64,000 nt of DNA, taken from assembly GCA_002943765.1 (NCBI GenBank), contig PQWQ01000022.1, forward strand, positions 434,001 to 498,000, written 5' to 3'. Shown here one piece after another: positions 11,390 to 22,248 of this stretch. This stretch comes from Psoroptes ovis. Taxonomy: Eukaryota > Arthropoda > Arachnida > Sarcoptiformes > Psoroptidae. Under the pieces are notes generated by a model. The model was not told the origin of the DNA. It worked only from the letters and a program-made list of their open reading frames with translations, and searched no databases. The translations under genes and the position numbers were made by a program. How positions within the stretch are numbered: the first letter of the stretch is position 1; each line of letters opens with the position of its first letter.

Positions 11390-11902
11390 ATGGCTAAAAT
11401 GAATAAATTGATATCATCATCAAGAAGAAAGGCACGTAAACGTCATTTTAATGCACCATCACACATTAGACGACGTATAATGAGTGCACCATTAAGCAAA
11501 GATTTACGTCAAAAATATGGTGTTAGATCGATGCCAATACGTAAAGATGATGAAGTACAGGTATGGTTTGGTCATTTTGAAATTTAATTCAAACCAATTG
11601 ATCCTCATTTTTTCATTATTTAAAAGGTTGTACGTGGTCATTTCAAAGGTACACAATTTGGTAAAGTTGTCAGTGTTTATCGTTCAAAATATGTTGTTTA
11701 TATTGAACGTGTCCAGCGGGAAAAAGCCAATGGTGTTACTGTTTATGTTGGTATTCATCCATCCAAATGTTTAATTGTTAAATTAAAAATGGATAAAGAT
11801 CGAAAACGAATCCTAGATAGACGTGCAGCCGGTAAACGTATTGCTGAAGGTAAAGCTAAAGGAAAACATACCGAAGAATCGGTTGCAATGGAAACGTCTT
11901 AA
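11390..11902 (+). CDS. RpL26: 60S ribosomal protein L26 (uL24)
   Basis: Structural protein of the large ribosomal subunit, near the peptide exit tunnel. Two exons, 11390-11560 and 11627-11902, with a 66-bp intron (CAG|GTATGG...AAAAG|GTTGT), encode 148 residues against about 145 in animals. Family hallmarks are RKRHFNAPSHIRR (about residues 16-28), LRQKYGVRSMPIRKDDEVQ at the end of exon 1, and the KOW-type segment VVRGHFKGTQFGKVVSVYR opening exon 2. VYIERVQREKANG and VGIHPSK follow, then a basic C-terminal tail. The first ATG is used; a second in-frame ATG three codons later (MNKL) is equally compatible with the family, so the extra three residues are uncertain. It converges on RpL13A with 125 bp between stop codons. 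Confidence 0.97.
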
Positions 11903-11959
11903 ATTCGATGAAGAAATATTCATGTATTTTTGATTGAAACGAATTTTTGAATAATATAA

Positions 11960-11965
11960 AATAAA
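11960..11965 (+). terminator. poly(A) signal of RpL26
   Basis: AATAAA, 58 nt after the stop codon. The facing signal for RpL13A is at 11997-12002, so the two transcripts may come within a few bases of each other or overlap. Confidence 0.6.
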
Positions 11966-11996
11966 AATATGTGGAAATTTTTCGAAAAAATCCGTT

Positions 11997-12002
11997 TTTA
12001 TT
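11997..12002 (-). terminator. poly(A) signal of RpL13A
   Basis: AATAAA on the minus strand, about 26 nt beyond the RpL13A stop codon. Confidence 0.6.
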
Positions 12003-12027
12003 TTCAAAAATAGTAAAAATATATCAA

Positions 12028-12645
12028 TTAAACTTCATAACCATATGATTGAATGACTTCACGCAATGCCTTTGTGCGATCGGCGACCAATTTCTTTGCT
12101 TCTGAACGCAGTTTTGCATCGGTTAGCTTGCGTTTGTAGTGCAGTGCAGATTTTGCTTTTCGTTTCATTTCCAAGGTTTCGATTACGTTTTGATATTTCC
12201 AACCAACTTCATGCGATAAACGTCCCAATGAACAATATTTACGGCGTGGATTGAGTCGTAAAATGCGTAGCGCAGCTGGTACGACCAAACGTTTCTTTTT
12301 GTCGTATGGTGGTGGAATACCTTCACAAACACGTAGACGTTCCAATGCTAAATCACCACGTTTGGTTTTATGCGGCAACATACCACGTACAACACGCCAA
12401 AATATTTTCGATGGTGCACGGAAATGATATGGACCACGTGCTGGATTGACATTACATTTTTTGCGTAAAAATGATAAATACTTCAATTTATTTCGGTAGA
12501 AACTGCCCGAAATGTTGATGCCTTCACATCGGACAACGACGATTTTCTGGCCATTTAACAATGATTTGGCGACAATTGCAGCCAAACGACCAAGAAGATG
12601 TCCACGTCCATCGATTATTAGTGCTTTATTTTTCAGACCAGGCAT
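12028..12645 (-). CDS. RpL13A: 60S ribosomal protein L13a (uL13)
   Basis: Large-subunit ribosomal protein. A single uninterrupted frame of 205 residues, matching the usual 203-206. Family features are the start MPGLKNKALIIDGRGHLLGR, the core IVAKSLLNGQKIVVVRCEGINISG (about 24-47), RNKLKYLSFLRKK, then NPARGPYHFRAPSKIFWRVVRGMLPHKTKRG (about 67-97), LRVCEGIPPPYDKKKR and a long basic helical C-terminus. In vertebrates this protein also has an extraribosomal role in translational silencing; nothing here speaks to that. It is divergent from Cwf19L2 with 269 bp between start codons. Confidence 0.98.
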   Translation of the reverse strand: MPGLKNKALIIDGRGHLLGRLAAIVAKSLLNGQKIVVVRCEGINISGSFYRNKLKYLSFLRKKCNVNPARGPYHFRAPSKIFWRVVRGMLPHKTKRGDLALERLRVCEGIPPPYDKKKRLVVPAALRILRLNPRRKYCSLGRLSHEVGWKYQNVIETLEMKRKAKSALHYKRKLTDAKLRSEAKKLVADRTKALREVIQSYGYEV

Positions 12646-12724
12646 TTCGATGATGATTTTTGGCCAAAATCGATGAAAAAATTACATAAACAATACGAAT
12701 TCAAAATAAAAACAGTCAAACCAT

Positions 12725-12734
12725 GAAAAGGAAG
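12725..12734 (-). promoter_or_regulatory. TCT/TOP-like pyrimidine initiator of RpL13A
   Basis: CTTCCTTTTC on the minus strand, about 80 bp before the RpL13A ATG; identical to the motif before RpL26. Confidence 0.55.
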
Positions 12735-12769
12735 AACAAACAACAAACACAACACGTTGTGAATATAGT

Positions 12770-12798
12770 ATCGATTGTTTGATTCAAAAACAATCGAT
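12770..12798. promoter_or_regulatory. ATCGAT inverted repeat, DRE-like
   Basis: ATCGATTGTTT and AAACAATCGAT form a perfect 11-bp inverted repeat around a 7-base spacer, and the left arm is preceded by T, giving TATCGAT. This resembles the insect DRE (TATCGATA) bound by DREF at housekeeping promoters. Its position between two divergent genes suggests shared control; binding is inferred. Confidence 0.45.
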
Positions 12799-12914
12799 GA
12801 TTTTCCATTCAAGAGACTGTTTCTACCTTCACAAGGCTCTTGGAGTGTAAATAGTTGTTTTTGTTTACATTTTTAATTTTTAAAATTTAAAAATTCTAAA
12901 AGCAAATTAATTAA

Positions 12915-14625
12915 ATGGGAAAACATAAACATCATAAAAATAAAGCAAAAAAAGTGAAAAAACATAAAAAATGTGACAAAGTCCGTCACTCTTCCAGCGA
13001 TTCAGATTCGGAAATTGTTTGGGATGAACCGGAGTCGAAAACCACCGAAGATGACAATCAGAACAAGTGTTCAGACCAGAAAGAACCAAATTCGCCAGTA
13101 CTGACCAAAAATGATGATTTATTTGATTTCATTGCTAAAACATCCAGCGGCAAACAGCAATCACAACATTCGATTGCTCGTAATAAATATAATGAACAAC
13201 AGATGCAAAATGAACAAAAGCTACGTTATACACGTGAATTGAACAATTATTTTCGTGATGATGTCAACAAACGATTCATTGATGATCCAATTGAATTGAG
13301 GAAGAAACATGAAATTAAGCCGGACAAATTAGAAGCAGAAGAAGTAGAAACGATTGAAGCCGAATCTGAAGACGAAACTGTCAGCGAAGCTGAATTGAAT
13401 TCAATGAATGCAAAAATAATCAAAGCCGAAATGCTTGGCAATCGAGAATTGGCCAATGAGCTTAAAACAAAGTTGGAAAATCTTAAAAAACATATGACTA
13501 ATTCGACTAATGGTTCGAAAAAAATCGTCAGAAAAGTTTCAGCTGCCAAATCATCCGAATCGAAATCCGAAGATTCAATGAATGTCAAAGAATTATATTT
13601 GCAAACACGTAACATAACAGCCCGGGATGAAACGATGCGTTTCATAACATCAACATCACGATTACGATCGATAGATGATGAATATGATGGTTTGGCATCG
13701 AAAAGATTGAAAAAATCCAAATTTGATCATTTTAATTTGAATCAAATACGATTCACATCATCATTGGAAGATCAAACCAGAGACCCAAGATGTGAATGGT
13801 GCCTGGAAAATGAAAAAGATCGTCATTTAATAATGAAATTAATGGATGAACGTGATTGTTATTTGAAACTAACCGCATATCGTCCATTGATACCAAATGT
13901 TTGTATGATCATATCAAAACAACATAATCATCAAATCAAATGTAGTCTAGACATTGATGAACATTGTTGGCTAGAAATACGACAAATTATGAGAAAGCTG
14001 AATGGTTTCTATAGCCGTTACTATGATTCAATACCAATATTTATGGAAATAAATTTTCAAAATTCAAAACGTAATGAAAATCCATCGAATAGCCATGCCG
14101 TTATTGAATGTTACCCGATTCGAAAATCAATGGAAATGGATGCCAAAATTTATTTTCATGTAAGTCTATCGTTTTGAATAAATTTTTAATGAATTATTCC
14201 CATTTAAATTTTGATTTTAATTCAAATAGAAAGCCATATTGGATTGTGAACAAGAATGGTCAATGAATGCGAAATTAATCAAATTAGACGGGCAACCAAT
14301 ACAGAAAAAATTACCCAAAGGTTTACCATATTTTTGGATAAGTATCGGGCCTGAATTTAATGGTTATGGTCATGTGATTGAAGATGAACATTATTTTGAT
14401 CGTAATTTTGGCTTGGTCAGTAAATTCTCATTATCTCAAAGATTATAACCTCTTATTTTTTTACTCATGTTTTTCTTTTAGGATGTAATTGCTGGAATGT
14501 ATGGACTATTATCATCATCTACGAATCATAATAAACGAAAACAAAAAATGGAAAATTATGATGAACAAATGAGAAGAATTAAAGATTTGAAAATAAAATG
14601 GAGCGAATATATGAATGGTGATTAA
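12915..14625 (+). CDS. Cwf19l2: CWF19-like protein 2 (CwfJ family, spliceosome / lariat turnover)
   Basis: Member of the Cwf19/CwfJ family (yeast Drn1), which associates with late spliceosomes and helps intron-lariat debranching in the nucleus. Three exons, 12915-14159, 14230-14415 and 14482-14625, with 70- and 66-bp introns (CAT|GTAAGT, TTG|GTCAGT), give 524 residues, shorter than the roughly 900-residue human protein mainly because the N-terminal region is compact. A Lys/His-rich start (MGKHKHHKNKAKK) precedes a Ser/acidic segment. The family helix LNSMNAKIIKAEMLGNRELA lies at about 157-176. NVKELYLQTRN and TARDETMRF follow, then the CwfJ_C_1 HIT-like domain from DPRCEWCLENEKDRHLI (about 292) and CwfJ_C_2 through exon 3 (PYFWISIGPEFNGYGHVIED, then FDRNFGLDVIAGMYGLL). 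The exon 2 donor GTCAGT is chosen over a GTAAAT four bases later because only it keeps the frame. Confidence 0.95.
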
Positions 14626-14865
14626 ATGTCTTAAATATCTTGGACATCATCTTAGATATCATCATCTTTGACATATTTTTCAAAGACAATTTGATAACAG
14701 GGTTGAAATGGAAAATTCATGTGAAAATAATTCGAATGTCATCAAGATCATTTAGACAATGGACATCAATTGGACATCATTCATTTATAATGATGAAGAC
14801 ACGACAAAAGAAAAAAAATGACCACGAAATATTTGTGAGAAAATTTATTTGATATATTTAGTTTA

Positions 14866-14948
14866 TTAGATTGTCCGGAAAGTTTTCGACCGGTTATATC
14901 GTAGAAAAATGATTGGAAAATCGACAAAAAACTTTTCGGACAACCTTT
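14866..14948 (+). mobile_element. mariner-type MITE, type A
   Basis: Core GGTTATATCGTAGAAAAATG. Both flanks carry the word TTTAGTTTATT in direct orientation, longer than the expected TA duplication. Confidence 0.92.
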
Positions 14949-15135
14949 TAGTTTATTTGATATAAAGAAAACATGTAAATATCTTAAGAAAAATGTCGGC
15001 ATATTATTATTATCTCAATTGGATTTCAATATCACCTATTATTAATGCAAGGACTATTGATAATGAAGAAGATTTTGAAAAATTGATGCGAAAAAAAATG
15101 ATGATGATTAAATAAATGAGATTCATTCGAGTGTA

Positions 15136-15216
15136 TTTGGTTGTCCGAAAAGTTTTTGTCGATTATATCGTAGGAAAATTATGAGAAAATCGGCGAAAAC
15201 TTATCGGACAACCTAA
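15136..15216 (+). mobile_element. mariner-type MITE, type A
   Basis: The 5' end TTTGGTTGTCCGAAAAG faces a 3' end of the other kind, CTTATCGGACAACCTAA. Confidence 0.93.
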
Positions 15217-15354
15217 ATATTAATGTCTATGTGTCATTAGTGTGCTACAAAATATATATGAGTCAATGATGGTGATGATGAGTATTTACAAATGAAATAT
15301 GACAAGTGTTCATGTGTTTGTTTATGGTCAAAAAACACGGTTTAGTTATGGTCA

Positions 15355-15381
15355 CAATAAAAGTGATCAACACTTTTATTG
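15355..15381. terminator. palindrome with poly(A) signals on both strands
   Basis: CAATAAAAGTG, a 5-base loop, then CACTTTTATTG. AATAAA therefore reads on both strands between two convergent genes. It lies 140 nt beyond the stop of the secreted-protein gene and 730 nt beyond the stop of Cwf19L2, so it serves the former more plausibly. Confidence 0.5.
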
Positions 15382-15520
15382 GTCAAAAAAATAAGAGTTC
15401 ATTTAACTACAAGTAAGCAAAAAAAATCTAAGTTTGAAATATGACTAATGTTCGAATGTAAATGATTAATGTGTTCAAGAGAGGTTATAGATTGATGATC
15501 ACCTTGTTGATTGATTCAAA

Positions 15521-18500
15521 TTATTTTTTCTTTTGTGGTAATAATACAACATATATTGGTTTGTTTATTGATGACTTATCAATGTTTTGTTGTTGTTGAT
15601 TCAGCTCATCTAATGATGATATTATACGAACATTGTTTGCTTTACGTACGGGTAAAAGACTGGTCGTCGACGCTGATGAGGTTGTTGTCTTACGTTTATT
15701 ATTGGTTGTTTTCGATGATTTTTTCTTCGTTGTTGTCATTCGTTTCGATGAACCCTTCTTTGTCGATCGATTCGATGGCTGTTCGATCGAATTATTGGTC
15801 GTTGTACGTTGAATTACATCGAATATGTTGGTCAACATTTCACGTCTTTCATCATCGGTCAGGTTATTGATATCGAATTTATTCAACAACGCATCACCAT
15901 CAATGATTTGTGGTTGTATGGTTGACATTTTCATTGAATCAGCGTCTTTGGATGATGACAGCTTTTTATTGTTTACAATTAAAATTGATGATGGCGTTGT
16001 CGTCGTCGATGATTTAGCCGGTGATCGCTTATTCGGTTTACCAGTCGCACGTGATTTCATTGGTGCCAAGGTGGTGGTGGACCTAGATTGCATACTCAGC
16101 ACCGGTGTTTTCAATCGTAACTGCGTTACATTACGTACGGTTGTTGTGATGACATTGGTCGGTAAACGACGTCGTAGCCCAGTGCTTTCGCCGATGCCAC
16201 CTTTGAATTAATTCGATTAGATTAGATTAAAATTTCAATTTTTGAAAGGTACAAACCTTTGATAGCCTTTGAAGGTGATTTCAATGGTCTTGTTGTTGGT
16301 CTGGATTTTGTTGCGAATGGTCCCAGTGTTGCCGGTGTAGTCAATGGTGTTGTCGATACACCATTATCATTATCGTCGTCGATATCGTTTTCATTTTCTT
16401 GTTCAGTTTCACTTTCATCATCGGTATTTCGTTGGTCATCATCACCATTACCACCTGTGTCATCAGTAGTTTTTGGTTCATCAAAACCTTCATCATCAAC
16501 ATCATCGAATCCATCGATCAATGAATCAGGTGTTGTTGATGTGGGCGTAGTCGATATCGATGTAGGCATCGTAGTTGTTACACCTAAAGCTTCTTGCAAA
16601 GCTTTGATCATTGCTTGTATTAGTTCAGGTGATACGGTAACATTGTTGTTGGCAACTTGTTGAGCATCAATGACTGTATTACCATTGTTTGATTGATTAT
16701 CATTATTATCATTGTTATCACTGTCATTATCTTCATTTTCATCAACAACTTCACTGGATTTATCATCGGTAGTATCATCATTATTATCTTGACCATCGAT
16801 TATTTCATCATCACCATCGATTTCATTCGATTCAGACATTGTAGATGGTTCGGTGGTTGTCGACGAAGAGGTCGAAGATTCACCGCTACTCGATTCTTCA
16901 ACATCTTCACCACTTGATGATTCGGTTGCTTCAGTGGTAGTGGATGATGTTGATGATTGATTATCACTTTCTTCGGTGCTTGTTTCACCTGATGTTGATT
17001 CACTTGTTTCTTCTTCGCTTACTTCTGAACTACTTGGAGCTTCTGTGGTCGTCGTTGTACGACGACGTGTTGTCGTAGTTGTTTTTGGTCGTGGTGTTGT
17101 CGATGTTTCATACGGTGGTTCATGGGTCCAACCGAAATCATCCACTTCAGGTCCATAGTAATTATAACCATAATATTTATCATAATAACTGTAATAGGGC
17201 TTAGGTGTCGATGTGGTCGTCGAATCCATAATAATTTCCATATGAGTTTTGAATATATGATCTTTTTTCTTCTTCCTCAGTTCTTCATCTTGCATTGCTT
17301 GCTCGGTTTTATTCAACATTTTAATCGTAACACGTGGCCGTATATCCAAAATGACCCTTGCTTTTTCCTCTTTAGTCGAACCACCTTGATGTTGAATAAT
17401 ACGATGACCAAAACGTTTACTTTGTTCATAATCAAAACTATTTTGACTAAAACCAGTAATCGATGTTATATTACGTGGATAATATTTACGATGTGAATTC
17501 ATTGATGATTTAGTATCATTAAGCATTGCGGCCATTTGTGTACCATTATTAAGCATCATCATCATAAGCGTAGCATTATTATGGCCATTCATTTTCATCA
17601 TATTCATCATCATCGTATAATAATAATGTTCATAATATTTACGAGCATATTGATAATAATTATTATAATAATTATAATAATATGGATTATAATAATAATT
17701 ATATGCATTCCAATAATTTGAACTTGAATTATTTTGATTATTATGACCATTGGTCATCATCATAGGGTTGAAACCCATAAATGTACCATTATTGAAAAAT
17801 GAATAACCAACACCTTGGCCGCCAGCCGTTTTACCCTGAACATTGGTCGACATTTGTGATTCACTTGTATGCATAACATCATAACCATAATATTTATTCG
17901 GATTAATACGTTTCATGCTGTGTAATTGTTTTGGTTGTTGTTGAGGTTGTAATCTTTGATTTAATGGGCTTGTTAATGGTAATGTTTTCTTTACTGTAAT
18001 TGATTTTGGCTGAGGATTATTCAATGATTTAGCTGTTTTCGGTGATAATGAATTAAGGGTTAACATGTCTTTTTGATAATTCCTGGATGCTGATGATCGT
18101 TTGTAGCCATTCATAGGGTTGCTGATATGATTATTATCAATAATTGTCAAAGGTTTCATGCTATAAGGACTATTTGTTTGTTTATTTGTATTGAAATTCA
18201 TCATTTGTGGTTGATGGCTATTCGATGGCCAATAGGTTTGTGGTGGTGTTTGCGGTGTTTGCGGCTGTTGAATCGGTTTAAATGATGAAGGTTTCATCGG
18301 ACCAGTACCGATTGTCGAACCATAAATGGTTGATGCAGATGGCGAAGATGTTTGAGGCTTCATCATTGAATATGATGCCGATACAGGCATTGCAAAACTT
18401 TGTTGTGGCTGCGCGGTTGGTTGCGACGGTGGTTTAGGCGATTTTTGCATTGTCACAGTGCTTGCTGCATATTGTGAATAGCTGGGGTATTGGGGTTGTT

Positions 18501-20184
18501 GCGATTGCGGATAATATGGCTGATGAGGTGGTGTTTGAGGCTGTGCATGATGAGGTTGTAGCTGTTGTTGATGAGCAGTAGCAGTCATATTTGTCATGTA
18601 TTGATGATGATTATTGTATGGATAATGATGTTGCGGTTGCTGTTGAGGCTGCTGCTGCGCTTGTTGTTGATAATATGATTGATAATAATTATAAGGATAT
18701 TGATAATAACTAGGTGGATATGGTGGTAAATATGTCGGATAGAATGGTGGATACGGAAACGGTGGATACGGGAACAATGCAGATTGATTGAAATTATTGG
18801 TCATATTATTTGCGTTCATCGTCTCGTTGTTCGTTGTTTGGGTTCGATTTGGTTTATCGAATGGTTCAGGTGGACCAAATATATCTTCTTGTATTACTTC
18901 TTCATCCAAACCTGGTTTCTCCAGCGGATCTTTAGTGTTCGTAGTGATTTTCACTTTTGGACTTGAATTGATTTTCATTTTCATTTTCGATGGATGTTGA
19001 TTATATTCGACAACTTTTTTACCCGATGATGGCATAACCATACTGAATACTGGTTGATAATAATCATAATTATTATAATTACTACCATAATTAATCCCAT
19101 AACCACTTGATTGATATGATGATGATGATGAATATGATGGATAATTCGATGAACCACTTTGTGCATATGGTTGTCCACCACCGCCAAATGAAAAACTAAT
19201 GCCAGAACCGCCGCCACCACCGCCTCCAGGACTTCCACGTCCAAACGATAGTGACATACCACGACCATCAGCACCACGGCCAATGTTGAATGACATTCCG
19301 GAACCACCACCGCCGCCGCCACCTCCACCACCACCAAACGATAGACTTAAACCTCGACCACCACCGCTACCACCGGCGCTACTTGTATCGCTAGTCGCTG
19401 GATATGCAGCATAATTGTTTTGCGGTACAGCTTGCGCTGAATAACTGGATGATTCTGGCACTTCATTATCACCAAATGATAGCGTTACACCACGGCCATT
19501 GGCTGGATCACCGATTGAAAATTGTCGATTCGATACTTGTGGTATTTGATTATCATGAGCATATGGGCTTGGCATAAATTTATTATTATAATTATAATTC
19601 ATTGGAGCAAATGGTCTCGAAGATTTTACCGAGCTCGATGCTGATGTAAGCATTGGATCGCGCGGCATTGGTTTGTGGTGATAAACCGTTCGTTGTTTAC
19701 CATATTTTTGATATTGTTGATGTTTCAAATAAGCTGTAGCAGCTGGCGCTTTTGATCTGGTAAAATAATATGTACTACTTGTTGAATCATCATCCAATGC
19801 TTCAGGATCTGGTTCGAACCATGATCGAAATATTTTCTTAATCGGTTTTTTAAACGGTGATTTCGGTATCCATGATTTAATGAATGATTGTGATTGCTGT
19901 TCGGATTCATCCTGATCATCATCATATGATCTTCGCTGTGCTTGATTAGCCGATGATGATGGTGATGGTATCGATTTCAATATTTGACTGATTATTGTTT
20001 CATTTTTGTTTTTTGGCACTTTTTGATCATCGATTTTCGATGATAATGGTGATGATAATGTCTGCGTAGTTTGATTACCATCATTTAACCTCATTAAATC
20101 TAAATCTGTCGACGATAATACGAACGTTTGATGACAAAATATTGTCATCACACAAATCAATGATATATGGCTTCGTAGATTCAT
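15521..20184 (-). CDS. large secreted low-complexity protein, function unknown
   Basis: Two exons, 20184-16257 and 16200-15521, across a 56-bp intron (AAAG|GTTTGT...CAAAG|GTGGC, phase 1), encode 1535 residues. The first ATG of the frame, at 20184, follows a run of A and opens a clear signal peptide (MNLRSHISLICVMTIFCHQT); codons upstream of it contain no ATG. Segments in order: basic/acidic N-terminus; Gly-rich block with five LSFG/SFNIG/SFSFG-type repeats (about 220-335); Tyr/Pro/Gln-rich block (about 470-650); Tyr- and Met-rich block (about 820-870, YYYNPYYYNYYNNYYQ); a short ordered-looking stretch ARVILDIRPRVTIKMLNKT (about 935); Thr/Ser mucin-like and Asp/Asn-rich acidic blocks (about 1000-1270); and a Lys/Thr-rich basic tail. 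No catalytic domain or transmembrane segment after the signal is visible. Extracellular matrix, cuticle, silk or cement-like roles are possible but only inferred from composition. Confidence 0.85.
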
Positions 20185-20865
20185 TTTTTTTCGATGTTTG
20201 GCAAATGAATAATTTTCATTTGGACCGAAATGTTTCTGGGACAAAAAATTAAACCTGGTCGAAAATTCAAGTAGAAAAAAGAAGAAAATTAATAAAAATT
20301 TTCGCGGAAATTTAAAAATTCAAAAAAAAATTCTGTCATTTCATTTGTGAATTTGCCTCTTTTGTTCACGAAATTTTTTTTTTTTTTTTTTGAGTTCGAA
20401 ATTCGAATTCCGTAAACAATCAGAGAGGGTTTTGATTGACCTTTTCCAAATTTTGACCTAAAGTCAATGATCGTTAATCAAAATTAATGAATCAAATTAT
20501 CATCTTATTCCAGTTGTACCAAGTGTATCAAATGTATCAAATGTCAATGTACCCTCTTTCGCAAATTTTACATCGAAAAACTTGTTTTCATCGTGTTTAA
20601 TTAGTTTTTTTTTGAATCATTCATTCAAATTTTGATCATTTCAAATTATTCGAAATTGAAATGAAACGTCAATTCATCCCCCTTATTGTTTCGAGGTAAA
20701 TGAATCATTCAACCTTTTAATTGAAACGAAAAATTGATAATTTCGAATCATTTTCCATTTTAGTTTCTTCAAGCAACCTGTTGTTATACATATGCTTAAT
20801 GCTATGGCTAAATATTGCTGCCATTCAAGTCATCATCATATTGCAGTCAAACTGAATTGATAATG

Positions 20866-20890
20866 ATCATCATCATCATCATCATCATCA
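20866..20890. repeat. (ATC)n microsatellite
   Basis: About eight consecutive ATC units. Confidence 0.85.
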
Positions 20891-21435
20891 GTACAATGAT
20901 CTATTTTAGATCATTTTTCATTCATTGAAATTCAATTCATTTCATTTCATTTTTCACAAACAAACAAACAATTTTTGAAGAAATTGAAGCAAAATGCATT
21001 CAAAGTAAGCGAAAAAACAGGTATAATTTCTTATAGTCTGCTGTATACATACACATAAGCTTTTAATGATATTTTGTTTTGATAGTTTTAGGGTTAAAAA
21101 CGACTCTGTCGGCTGGTTTTCTTAAAAGTTCATTGTTCGTTTCAGTAATTTTGTATTTGGTTAAGTAAAGACAAGTGAAAAAATCCCAGAAGCAAATGAT
21201 AATCATCATTATTATTAATGAATTATAACTGCAAATAATTATCTTTAAATTATTTGAATTACTCTTTAAGAAATCGAAAAAAAACAAAACATCAAGAGTG
21301 ATGAAATGTAAGCAGCAATGTAAATGCAGATATTAATGGTAATAATAATAACAAGTGAAGATGAAACAATAAGTGAAAGTAATTCAATTTTTGAAAAACA
21401 AAACAACTATCTGAAATTTACACACACACAAATAT

Positions 21436-21517
21436 TTAGGTTGTCCAAAAAGTTTTCGCCAATTTTCGCTGAGCAACTCTATCGTGATTAAGCGGAATGA
21501 ACTTTTGACAACCTTAA
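21436..21517 (+). mobile_element. mariner-type MITE, type B
   Basis: The 3' arm has lost CGG (CTTTTGACAACC), so the stem ends do not pair fully. The 5' end is TTAGGTTGTCCAAAAAG. Confidence 0.88.
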
Positions 21518-22168
21518 ATATAATTATGATTATCCAATAATCTCGCCCTTTGTTTTTTATATTTTGGTGCATTTTTTTATGCACCAAAAAATTATTCATC
21601 ATTTGGAAACATTTAGATCTTACATCATTCAGATCCTTGTGCCATAATTGAATAATGGATGCAGCAATACAGTTGCTACACAATTTAATGTGTTGTTTAC
21701 CAGATTATCCTTCGAAGCGAGAAAACAATGCATTTAAATAATAATATTATGCATAGATATTATTTTCTTATTATCATATGTTAGATGTTTGACTGTATTT
21801 TGGTTTTCTATGGGCAAAACAACGATAATAGAAATTGATTAGGAATTATTATTCAAAAAAAAAGAAAATTTCGAAATTCAAAACAAAACAATAGTCTCTT
21901 TGAACATGTTTGTCATCATCATCATCATCATCAACACATAAAGGTAAGTCAACATTCTCAAGTCTTTTTTAATGAATTTTTCTCCGTTATTATTCATTCA
22001 TTAATGTCTCTGTTTATTATCAATTTTTCGATTCCATTATTCCATTGCATTATTATTTTCGAAGAATTCCATTTAAGAGATTAGAATACATTGACAATAT
22101 TATTATTATTATTACAAGAAAAAATTTCGACAAGAAAATGTCTACAAAAATAAATATGATAACAAATA

Positions 22169-22248
22169 TTAGGTAGTCGGGAAAGTTTTTGTCGGTTACA
22201 TCGTTGAAAATCATTGGAAAATCGGCAAGAACTTTTTGGACAATCTAA
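22169..22248 (+). mobile_element. mariner-type MITE, type A
   Basis: Ends drifted to TTAGGTAGTCGGGAAAG and CTTTTTGGACAATCTAA. A 13-bp direct repeat, ATGATAACAAATA, lies on both sides (156-168 and 254-266 of the 22-kb interval). Confidence 0.9.

Larger units (their letters stand above)
12646..12914. promoter_or_regulatory. divergent promoter region, RpL13A / Cwf19L2
   Basis: This 269-bp spacer holds the minus-strand CTTCCTTTTC motif (12725-12734) for RpL13A and an inverted repeat built on ATCGAT (12770-12798) between the two genes. Confidence 0.55.
14626..15520. other. intergenic between convergent genes
   Basis: Non-coding. It contains two type A MITEs and a palindrome with AATAAA on both strands (15355-15381). 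A stretch with several GACATCAT words (14640-14790) looks like simple-sequence drift. Confidence 0.6.

Noticed and set aside
13247..13720. 157-codon minus-strand frame inside Cwf19L2
   Set aside because: Antisense shadow of a charged coding exon; the plus-strand frame carries the family motifs.
19199..19414. Pro-rich plus-strand frame (PPPPP runs)
   Set aside because: It is the antisense of the Gly-rich block (GGN codons read as NCC) of the secreted protein, which has a signal peptide and a consistent splice junction.
20185..20244. Upstream extension of the secreted protein by 20 codons
   Set aside because: The extension begins at TTG, not ATG, and would place charged residues before a clear signal peptide; the ATG at 20184 is preferred.
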